A stretch of 7,504 nt of DNA. It comes from JBOGFC01 sp050742155. GTDB taxonomy: Bacteria > Actinomycetota > Acidimicrobiia > Spongiisociales > JALYHC01. Each line of letters starts with the position of its first letter. Position 1 is the first letter of the stretch. The notes under the pieces were generated by a model, which searched no databases, was not told the DNA's origin, and worked only from the letters and a program-made list of their open reading frames with translations. Location of the stretch: positions 1 to 7,504 of the forward strand of contig JBOGFC010000007.1 of NCBI GenBank assembly GCA_050742155.1, written 5' to 3'. Made by a program: the position numbers and the translations under genes. This document shows positions 1 through 5,567 of this stretch, piece after piece.

Positions 1-2
1 GC

Positions 3-1231
3 TGTGCGGAGAGGGCGAACGTCGTCCGGCTCGAGGCGCCGGCTCCGCCGGCCCTCGTCGAACGAGGACCCTATCTGGTCGAGCTGAGCGACTCGACCGC
101 GGTCATCCGGTGGACGACCCGCCGGCCCCTAGCCTCGGGCCTGGAGCTTTACGCGGCGAACGAGACGATCGTCGGGCGAACGGACACTCTCCGTCGGTCG
201 CACACGTTCCGGCTCCGGGGTCTCCGCCCCCGGTCCCGCTACGCCTACCGCATTCTGCTCGCCGAGTCCGTCCGCTCGACCCCGGTCACCTTCATGACGT
301 TCCCGCGTCCCGGCGAGCGCGTCCCGATCACCTTCCTGGTTGTCGAGGACACCGGCTCCGGCGGTCCGGACCAGCTAAGCCTGGCACGGGTCCTCAATCG
401 CGAGGAGGCCGGCTTCCTGCTTCACGTGGGGGACATCGCTTATCCAGCGGGCACCGTACGGACGTACAGCGACCGGTTCTTCGCCGTGTACCGCCCGCTC
501 CTGGCCCGCGCGGCGTTCTTTCCGGTTCCGGGCAACCACGACCTGTTGTTGGGCGGGCAGGCCTTCATCGAGGCGTTCACCCCTCCCGACGGCCGGGCTT
601 CCGGATCTCCGTTCCATTACGCCTTCACCGTGGGAAACGCGAGGTTCATCGCCCTCCAATTCCGAAGCCGACCGCGGACACGGCTCGCTCGAGGACATCG
701 GATCGGGACAGCACGGCTGGCTCGCCCGCGAGCTCCGAACGGCGCACTGCGACCCGCGTATCGACTGGATCATCGTCTACCTGCACCGTCCCCTCTACAG
801 CGCCTCGACAGGGCCCTTCGGATATGGCTCGAACTTGAATCTCCGCGCGGCCCTGGGACCCTGTTCGACGCCTACGGCGTTCATCTCGTGTTCGCCGGCC
901 ACGACCACGACTACCACGTTCGAAGACGATCCGTGGCGAGGAGGTCGTCGATCCGGGCCGCGGCACCGTCTACTATGTGACCGGTGGCGGAGGAGGCCTC
1001 ATGAGTCTCCGCGGGGTCGCGGCGGAGTGGTTCACCGCGCTGGCGGAGGAGGTCTTTAACTTCGTGCGTGTCCGCGTGAGCGGAGACACCATCCGTGTCG
1101 AAGCGGTCGACGATGGGGGCTCCGTGTTCGACCGCCATACGATCGATCTCAGCACCGGAGGCCGCCCCAAGGCACCAACCGCGACAGCGGTCGACCGGCC
1201 GAAACTCGCTAAAGGGTCGGAGCCCCCATAA
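3..1231 (+). pseudogene. Purple-acid-phosphatase-like metallophosphoesterase, 5'-partial, three frameshifts
   Basis: Calcineurin-like phosphoesterase with an N-terminal fibronectin-like domain, as in purple acid phosphatases, which hydrolyse phosphate esters outside the cytoplasm. The frame is open from the left edge with no start codon, so the beginning is missing. Nt 66-300 encode the N-domain (GPYLVELSDSTAVIRWTT). The metallophosphoesterase motifs follow in order: DTG (348-356), GDIAY (429-443), GNHD (531-542), the H of LHRPLY (784) and GHDHDY (897-914). These motifs occur in different frames. The frame moves near 660 (one extra base), near 860 (one missing base) and near 915-920, then runs to a TAA at 1229-1231. 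The first motif is normally GD; here it reads ED, because GAG stands at 345-347. The Cys encoded at 3-5 could be a lipobox Cys, but the upstream sequence is not visible. The family call is firm. Whether the breaks are real or sequencing errors is open. Confidence 0.8.
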
Positions 1232-1236
1232 AGCCC

Positions 1237-1265
1237 TTGACAGTATACCACGGGGGGTATAGAAT
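1237..1265 (+). promoter_or_regulatory. Sigma70-like promoter of the mer operon (TTGACA - 17 bp - TAGAAT)
   Basis: A perfect -35 hexamer TTGACA at 1237-1242 is followed after exactly 17 bp by TAGAAT at 1260-1265, which differs from TATAAT at one position. It starts five bases after the phosphatase stop and lies 43 bp upstream of the first mer-locus start codon. The spacer contains a dyad (separate entry). A 17-bp spacer is optimal for unassisted RNA polymerase, unlike the 19-bp spacer typical of MerR-activated promoters. This suggests a strong promoter held off by a repressor. Read from sequence only; no start site is known. Confidence 0.75.
1244..1261 (+). promoter_or_regulatory. CsoR-box-like operator inside the mer promoter
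   Basis: A perfect 6-bp inverted repeat, TATACC and GGTATA, is separated by the 6 bases ACGGGG. The A/T-rich ends around a run of six Gs (1252-1257) fit the known style of CsoR-family operators. The dyad fills the region between the -35 and -10 elements, so a bound protein would block polymerase. The CsoR-type gene at 3431 in the same operon is the obvious candidate to bind it. A near-copy with the same geometry lies at 5031-5050. Confidence 0.65.
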
Positions 1266-1294
1266 CCGCGTTTTCGATGATTCGGCGTTCCAAT

Positions 1295-1301
1295 GGGAGG
1301 G
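1295..1301 (+). promoter_or_regulatory. Ribosome binding site of the MerC-like gene
   Basis: GGGAGGG lies 7 bases before the ATG at 1309. It decides that start over the in-frame codon further upstream at 1237, which lies inside the promoter. Confidence 0.6.
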
Positions 1302-1308
1302 AATCTCG

Positions 1309-1678
1309 ATGCACGCGGATAAGTGGGGGCCCCTTGGATCGATCTTCGCAAGCCTCTGTTGTCTCGGGTTCGCCCCGCTCCTGGGGGTACTCTCGGCGAT
1401 CGGGCTGGGGTTCCTCGTCAACGACCTGATCCTCGTCCCGCTCCTGACCTTCTTCCTGGCTATCACAACTGTGGGCACTTCGACGAGACGGAAGGCGGCA
1501 CGCGAGGAGGGGCCCTGCAATCCTGGCATGGGCCGCGGCGTTGCTGACCGTGGGAGGGCTGTGGATCTCGGGAGCGGTCACTGGTTTCGGGCTGGCGCTC
1601 CTCGTCGTCGCATCAGGCTGGAATTGGCTGCTCATCAGACACCGACGGATCCGAGGCCCTAGTCCCGCGGAGGCATAG
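1309..1678 (+). pseudogene. merC: MerC-like mercury transport membrane protein, one frameshift
   Basis: Small inner-membrane protein expected to carry Hg(II) into the cytoplasm for MerA. Starting at ATG 1309, the first frame gives DKWGPLGSIFASLCCLGF, with the Cys pair at residues 17-18 in the first membrane helix, then GLGFL and a second helix. At about 1465-1469 one extra base moves the frame. The next frame gives LWALRRDGRRHARRGPAILAW and two more hydrophobic helices, ending in TAG at 1676-1678. The rejoined protein is about 122 residues with four helices, as in the MerC family. The shifted end is clearly the true one: its stop lies two bases before the merA ATG and the merA ribosome site is inside it. 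If the unshifted frame is used, the protein ends at 1662 with a non-hydrophobic, Arg-rich tail. MerT/MerF-like is the alternative family, since the Cys pair is adjacent. Confidence 0.7.
1667..1673 (+). promoter_or_regulatory. Ribosome binding site of merA
   Basis: GCGGAGG lies 7 bases before the merA ATG at 1681 and within the last codons of the MerC-like gene. This implies translational coupling of the two genes. Confidence 0.6.
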
Positions 1679-1680
1679 CG

Positions 1681-3369
1681 ATGTCAACGATCACGCTTCG
1701 AATCGATGGTATGACCTGCGAGGGGTGCGCCGCCGTGGTGGAGAAGGCCCTTTCCTCGGTGCAGGATGTGAGAGTGGCGGAGGTCTCGTACGCCGAGCAG
1801 CGAGCCACCGTTGAAGTGGACGGCCGCGGGAATTCGGAGGAGATCCTGAGGGCCATCGCCGATGCGGGTTACCGGGCGGTCGTCGAAGAGACCACGCGGC
1901 GCGAGTTCGCTGGAGATGGCACCGTCCGCGGTCATCATGACCGGGATCACGGAGGCGGCCGGCACCTCCTCATCCTCGGGGCGGGCTCGGCGGCCTTCGC
2001 CGCTGCGATCCGAGCTGCGGAGCTGGGTGCGCGCGTCACGATGGTGGAGCGGGGAACGCTCGGTGGGACCTGCGTGAACGTCGGCTGCGTTCCCTCGAAG
2101 ACTCTCATCCGGGCCGCCGACATCCGCCATCTGCGCCTGCATCACCCGTTTGATGGAATCCCTCGGAAAAACGGCCGAGTGGACGCGGCTCGGCTCGTGA
2201 AGCAGAAGCGGGAGCTGGTGGAGCGCCTTCGGCGGGCGAAGTATCGGGACGTGCTCTCCGAGTACCCGGCAATCACATACGTCGAGGGGGAGGCCCGTTT
2301 CATCGATGCGAAGACCGTGGCCGTGTCCCAGCCGGACGGTACGACCCAAGGCTTGACCGCCGATCGCATCCTCATCGCCACCGGTTCCCACCCCTGGTCG
2401 CCATCAATCCCGGGCCTCGGCATGCTGCCGTACTGGACCAACGTCGAGGCCCTGGAGGCCGAGGAGATCCCCGGGCGCCTCATCGTGGTCGGGGGATCGG
2501 CCGTCGGAGCCGAGCTCGCCCAGATGTTCGCCCGTCTTGGAAGCTCGGTGACCCTCCTGGAGGCGCTCCCCACGCTGGTCCCGAACGAGGACTCCGATCT
2601 CGGAGACGCCCTGGCGGAGTGTTTCCGGGACGAGGGCATCGACGTTCACACGGGGGTCAAGGTCCGTGCTGTCAGCCGCGGGAAGAAAGGGCCTTACCGC
2701 GTGGTGGCGGACGTAGGAGACGTGGAACGAGTCTTCCATGGCGACGAGCTTTTGATGGCCACCGGTCGCCGGGCAAGCGTGGAGGCGCTCGACCTCCGGA
2801 CCGCGGGCGTCGAGACGGACGACCGGGACTTCGTGAGGGTCGACGATCGACTGCGGACGAGTCGGGCGGACATCTATGCGGCCGGGGATTGCACACCGTT
2901 GCCTCAGTTCGTTTATGTGGCCGCGAAGGCGGGAACCGTCGCGGCGGAGAACGCCGTCGGCTCCGGAGAAGCGAGGTTGGATCTTTCGGCCATGCCAGCC
3001 GTCACCTTCACGGATCCCCAGGTGGCTTCCGTGGGCCTCACCGAGCTGCGGGCCCGCGAGAGAGAGCCCGCGGTCGTTTCCCGGATCCTTCCGATGGAGC
3101 ACGTCCCCCGGGCCCTCGCGAACCGGGACACCCGGGGGCTGATCAAGATCGTGGCGCGGGAAGGGGACGAGCGAATCCTCGGGATCCACGTCCTCTCGCC
3201 CGCGGCTGGCGAGGTGATCCAGACGGCCGCGTTGGCGCTCAAGTTGGGTGTGACCGTCTCCGAGCTGGGGGAGGCCCTGTTTCCTTATCTCACCGAGGTG
3301 GAGGGACTGAAGCTTGCAGCCCAGACGTTCTCGAGAAAGGTGGAAAACCTGTCCTGCTGCGCTGGATAA
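1681..3369 (+). CDS. merA: Mercury(II) reductase MerA with N-terminal HMA domain
   Basis: Cytoplasmic flavoprotein that reduces Hg(II) to volatile Hg(0) with NADPH. At 562 residues it is essentially the length of the classic Tn501 enzyme. Residues 1-70 form a heavy-metal-associated domain with GMTCEGC (Cys13, Cys16). A His-rich linker follows (HHDRDHGGGRH, about 84-94), then the FAD-binding GAGSAA (100-105). The redox-active pair is in GGTCVNVGCVPSK (Cys131, Cys136). The NAD(P)-binding motif GGSAVGAE is at 271-278 and the second FAD motif YAAGDC is near residue 400. The two conserved tyrosines are seen in PYW (Tyr251) and FPYLTEVEG (Tyr536). The C-terminal Cys pair that receives Hg is Cys559-Cys560 in SCCAG. 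All key residues are present and the frame is unbroken. The start is fixed by its ribosome site and by the stop of the preceding gene two bases upstream. Confidence 0.98.
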   Translation: MSTITLRIDGMTCEGCAAVVEKALSSVQDVRVAEVSYAEQRATVEVDGRGNSEEILRAIADAGYRAVVEETTRREFAGDGTVRGHHDRDHGGGRHLLILGAGSAAFAAAIRAAELGARVTMVERGTLGGTCVNVGCVPSKTLIRAADIRHLRLHHPFDGIPRKNGRVDAARLVKQKRELVERLRRAKYRDVLSEYPAITYVEGEARFIDAKTVAVSQPDGTTQGLTADRILIATGSHPWSPSIPGLGMLPYWTNVEALEAEEIPGRLIVVGGSAVGAELAQMFARLGSSVTLLEALPTLVPNEDSDLGDALAECFRDEGIDVHTGVKVRAVSRGKKGPYRVVADVGDVERVFHGDELLMATGRRASVEALDLRTAGVETDDRDFVRVDDRLRTSRADIYAAGDCTPLPQFVYVAAKAGTVAAENAVGSGEARLDLSAMPAVTFTDPQVASVGLTELRAREREPAVVSRILPMEHVPRALANRDTRGLIKIVAREGDERILGIHVLSPAAGEVIQTAALALKLGVTVSELGEALFPYLTEVEGLKLAAQTFSRKVENLSCCAG

Positions 3370-3412
3370 GGGTTCTACGAGGTTGGTGTGAGTCTTGGGG
3401 GTAATGATCCTA

Positions 3413-3421
3413 GAGGGAGGA
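3413..3421 (+). promoter_or_regulatory. Ribosome binding site of the csoR-like gene
   Basis: GAGGGAGGA lies 9 bases before the first ATG (3431) and 12 before the second (3434), which favours the first. The 61-bp gap after merA also has GGGGGTAAT at 3397-3405. This resembles a right operator half, but no left half is present, so I do not call an operator here. Confidence 0.5.
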
Positions 3422-3430
3422 TTTCTGTAG

Positions 3431-3739
3431 ATGATGAAGTCCGCGGCGACGACCGAGAGGCTATATCTGGACGCGGAAACCGAGCGGCTCGTCCTCAACC
3501 GCCTTTCCCGGCTTGAGGGGCAGGTGAGGGGTATCAAGCGGATGCTTCATGAGCATCAGGGTTGCGATGACATCCTGGTTCAGGTGGCGGCGCTGAAGCA
3601 GGCGGTGACCGGCGTGGCGGTGGAGCTGCTTCAGGCGCACATGGAGACGTGCGTGCTCGATCGGGTGGAATCCGGAGAGGGCAAGGAGGCTTTGGAGAGC
3701 CTGAAGGGCGCGCTGAGCAAGGTGTTGAGGCATGTCTGA
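3431..3739 (+). CDS. CsoR/RcnR-family metal-sensing transcriptional repressor
   Basis: All-helical metal-sensing repressor of 102 residues (DUF156 family). Members bind DNA without metal and release it on metal binding. The family core is clear: RLSRLEGQVRGIKRML (24-39), then GCDDILVQVAALKQAV and a third helix. Likely ligands are Cys45, His70 and Cys74. Their spacing (25 and 4 residues) equals the Cys-His-Cys set of Cu(I)-sensing CsoR. The His argues against CstR, and there is no N-terminal His as in RcnR. In this operon, between merA and merT and with no MerR present, I infer it responds to Hg(II) or a similar thiophilic metal and binds the dyad in the mer promoter. Cu(I) remains possible. 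The stop overlaps the first possible merT start (3732), so the genes are probably co-translated. Confidence 0.93.
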   Translation: MMKSAATTERLYLDAETERLVLNRLSRLEGQVRGIKRMLHEHQGCDDILVQVAALKQAVTGVAVELLQAHMETCVLDRVESGEGKEALESLKGALSKVLRHV

Positions 3740-3794
3740 GGTGGCCTCCAGAGGTAGAGCGCTGGAGACAGCGCCCGCCGCCGAGGAGAGCCAG

Positions 3795-4181
3795 ATGACG
3801 CGGCCCAAGACCGGTTCCCTCGCCACCCTCGGCGCCGTCGGGGCGGCCGTGCTGGCCTCGCTTTGCTGCATCGGTCCTCTGGTCTTCGTTGTGTTGGGTG
3901 TCGGAGCCGGGCTGGCCAGCACGTTTGAGCCCCTCCGCCCGATCTTCACCGCCCTCACCGCTGTCTTCCTGGGGGTCGGCTTCTATGTCGTCTACGGAAG
4001 AAGGCCGTCGACGAAGACGTTTCGAGGAGTTGATGGAGCGCCTGATGGCCCGCAATGTGGGAGCGGTGATGCCTGTAACGTCTCCCACCCCCGCAAGCGG
4101 GAAAGGATCCTGCTCTGGGCCGCAACCGGCATCGCGCTGGTGTTGTGGACCTTCCCGTATTGGTCGCTTCTCCTCGTGTGA
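3795..4181 (+). CDS. merT: Mercuric transport protein MerT
   Basis: Inner-membrane protein that takes Hg(II) from the periplasm to the cytoplasm, where MerA acts. There are three hydrophobic helices. The first contains the Cys pair in ASLCCIGPLV. The loop after the second has the second Cys pair in CGSGDAC. The third is LLWAATGIALVLWTFPYW near the C-terminus. An ATG at 3732 overlapping the csoR stop would give 149 residues, but I prefer ATG 3795. It has GGAG at 3785-3788 with good spacing, gives 128 residues (nearer the usual ~116), and places the first Cys pair at residues 24-25, as in classical MerT. The second pair is then Cys88 and Cys94, with the family's five-residue gap. The frame is intact. 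Confidence 0.92.
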   Translation: MTRPKTGSLATLGAVGAAVLASLCCIGPLVFVVLGVGAGLASTFEPLRPIFTALTAVFLGVGFYVVYGRRPSTKTFRGVDGAPDGPQCGSGDACNVSHPRKRERILLWAATGIALVLWTFPYWSLLLV

Positions 4182-4265
4182 GGACCACAGACGATGGTGC
4201 GGGCCGTGGAGATCTTTTCGGATTTTGGAGAACGGCGAACGAACTGTAGAAGAAGGGGGTCGTCA

Positions 4266-4625
4266 GTGAGCACATTGGTTAGACGGTGGGGAGCGAGGTT
4301 CGGGGCGACGCTGCTGTTGGGGGCGCTGACTTTCGGCGCTATTGCCTGCACCGGCGACGCCGGCGCCGACCTGGCCGACGCGCCGGCCGAAATCCCGGAC
4401 GGGTTCGCGCGCGCGACCTTCCAGGTCGATGGAATGACCTGTACGGGCTGTGCGATAGCCACGAGGATGACGCTGAAGAGACTCGATGGCGTGCGGGACG
4501 CTGATGCCTCCTTTGCGGATGGAGGTTCCGCCTGGGCGGTGTACGATCCCGAACGCGTCGGACCCGAGATGATGATCGACGCGATTGGTGACCTCGGCTA
4601 TACCGCCAGAGTGGCGCAGGACTGA
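4266..4625 (+). CDS. merP: MerP-like Hg(II)-binding protein with lipoprotein-type signal
   Basis: Extracytoplasmic metal-binding protein expected to capture Hg(II) and hand it to MerT. The chosen start, GTG 4266, is preceded by AGAAGGGGG and gives 119 residues. The track upstream of it, back to 4194, is open but has no good ribosome site. Residues 1-27 form a signal: Arg residues, then the hydrophobic GATLLLGALTFGAIA, ending at Cys28. The cleavage region AIAC is a weak but acceptable lipobox. A spacer rich in Ala and Asp (29-48) leads to one HMA domain (about 50-117) with GMTCTGC (Cys59, Cys62). Classical MerP is a soluble periplasmic protein, so a lipid-anchored form would be a variant. If Cys28 is not lipidated, normal Sec cleavage is likely nearby. 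It lies directly after merT, as in most mer operons. Confidence 0.85.
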   Translation: MSTLVRRWGARFGATLLLGALTFGAIACTGDAGADLADAPAEIPDGFARATFQVDGMTCTGCAIATRMTLKRLDGVRDADASFADGGSAWAVYDPERVGPEMMIDAIGDLGYTARVAQD

Positions 4626-4629
4626 GCCC

Positions 4630-4965
4630 GTGAGCGCGAAGGCGATCTTGGTTGGGATCGTGATGGCCGGTGGCTTTTTGACCCTCACCGGGTGTAACCC
4701 GTGTTGCCCCCTCGCCGGGCCCCAGGGATTATCTCCCGTCCTGCCCGGGGATCAAGCGGAAGTCCGGACCAAGAAGGCCGTCAAGCTGGAACCTGGACTG
4801 AAGTATGAAAGGAGCGTGCCGGCGCACGCGCGGTCGGCACCCGCGGACACTTGCCTGGAATTCGAGCAGGGAGCGGCTGTCGGTCGAGGATCTGATGGCC
4901 TTTGGCTTGCCGCCCAGGATACCCCAACCGGTATATCTAACGTGATTCCTCCGCCGATTTCGTAA
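4630..4965 (+). CDS. Small Cys-rich putative lipoprotein, function unknown
   Basis: I do not recognise a family. GTG 4630 lies four bases after the merP-like stop, with GCAGGA at 4616-4621 as a likely ribosome site. It gives 111 residues. Residues 4-21 form a hydrophobic signal ending in a good lipobox, LTGC (Cys22), followed at once by NPCC (Cys25, Cys26). The mature chain is short, with no further membrane helix. It contains a charged stretch (about 39-53), another Cys in the middle (DTCLEF) and a Pro-rich end (IPPPIS). Position in the mer operon and three clustered Cys just after the lipid anchor suggest a role in binding Hg(II) or another soft metal outside the inner membrane. This is inference. 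The tight spacing and signal make a real gene likely; an upstream in-frame start at 4585 is less likely because it would overlap merP. Confidence 0.6.
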   Translation: MSAKAILVGIVMAGGFLTLTGCNPCCPLAGPQGLSPVLPGDQAEVRTKKAVKLEPGLKYERSVPAHARSAPADTCLEFEQGAAVGRGSDGLWLAAQDTPTGISNVIPPPIS

Positions 4966-5002
4966 AGAGGAACTGCGGCGGGAAGCGGCCTGGAGCAATA
5001 CT

Positions 5003-5010
5003 TGGGAGAG
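5003..5010 (+). promoter_or_regulatory. Ribosome binding site before ATG 5017
   Basis: GGGAGAGG lies 6 bases before the ATG at 5017. It supports that codon as the original start of the DUF302 gene, although the operator-like dyad would then lie inside its first codons. Confidence 0.4.
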
Positions 5011-5016
5011 GCGGAA

Positions 5017-5453
5017 ATGTGTGACCCTGAACATACCCTGGGGGGTAAATATCCGTGTCCCACCTGGTTCAAGCACGTCCTCGGGTTGCTCGTCGCCCTC
5101 CTGCTCGCGGTAGCTTCAAGGAAGCAGTGGCGCAAGCGAAGCTCATAGTGGTCAACGCGGCCGATCACTAGGCGATGCTGGGCATGATGGACGTCAAGAT
5201 CCCGCCGAGCCAGACGCTGGACGTCTTCCATCCGCGATACGGTGCCACGATCTTCCGGGCCGATCCCCGAGCCGCCATCGAGGCCCCTCTGAAGATCGCG
5301 GTCCGCGAGGGAACGGACGGAAAGACGGTGGTGAGCTATTTCCAGCCTTCCAGCCTGTTCGCCCGCTATCGGGGGTTGGAGGAGCTGGGAAAGGAGCTCG
5401 ATGGCGTTTTCGAGCGGATCGTGAGCTACGCCACGGGAAGCGCGGGGACGTGA
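5017..5453 (+). pseudogene. DUF302-family protein, degraded (frameshift and internal stop)
   Basis: DUF302 proteins are small, often exported, and of unknown function; many lie near metal or sulfur genes. The well-preserved part is 5175-5453 (92 residues): KIPPSQTLDVFHPRYG, then ADPRAAIEAPLKIAVRE and VVSYFQPSSLFARY, all typical of the family. Upstream in the same frame the expected N-terminal part is visible: SFKEAVAQAK, then LIVVNAADH and AML. A TAG stop at 5169-5171 stands where family members often have Gln, so CAG-to-TAG is likely. The segment between QAK and LIV also looks several residues short. A signal-like helix (HVLGLLVALLLAVA) starting at ATG 5017 is in another frame, which implies a missing base near 5100-5115. 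A shortened product starting at ATG 5175 could still be made but would lack the first strand and helix and any signal. DUF302 identity is firm; a broken state is likely. Confidence 0.7.
5031..5050 (+). promoter_or_regulatory. Second CsoR-box-like dyad, before or within the start of the DUF302 gene
   Basis: The 15-base core ATACCCTGGGGGGTA (5033-5047) matches the mer-promoter site (1245-1259) at 13 of 15 positions. It has the same arms, TACC and GGTA, with the same 6-base gap. Unlike the first site, the flanking hexamers are poor promoter matches. It may be a true second operator for the same repressor, a decayed one, or coding sequence that happens to be G-rich. Confidence 0.45.
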
Positions 5454-5567
5454 GGGGAAGGCGAGTCGGGGCCGTGGCCAAGGTAGACCGCCTCGGGAGA
5501 TCCTCATGGCGAGCGGCCCGTCACGCTACGGCTCCAAGGTGCCCCTCCCGCGAAGTCGGAGGAGACG
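5454..5567. other. Gap between the DUF302 and GH15 genes, no gene seen
   Basis: About 114 bp hold no convincing promoter or terminator hairpin. An ATG at 5506 opens a frame that later joins the second GH15 segment, but its first residues (RYGSKVPLPRSRRRR) do not look like a GH15 start. GGAGGAG at 5558-5564 belongs to the GH15 gene. Confidence 0.4.

Noticed and set aside
110..838. 242-codon plus-strand frame over the phosphatase
   Set aside because: The product is Pro/Arg/Ser-rich and matches nothing. The phosphatase motifs are in the other two frames.
1455..1480. Programmed ribosomal frameshift in the MerC-like gene
   Set aside because: There is no slippery heptamer, internal Shine-Dalgarno-like element or obvious stem at the junction. 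Other genes in the window carry similar indels.
3369..3431. Third CsoR-type operator upstream of the csoR-like gene
   Set aside because: GGGGGTAAT at 3397-3405 resembles a right half, but the expected left arm at 3390-3393 reads GAGT.
2404..3537. Long open frame of 377 codons on the minus strand opposite merA
   Set aside because: It is antisense to a clearly functional merA in very GC-rich DNA, where such frames arise by chance. Its translation shows no recognisable domain.
5169..5171. Readthrough or recoding of the TAG in the DUF302 gene
   Set aside because: I see no recoding structure or partner genes, and an upstream frameshift in the same gene makes simple decay more likely.
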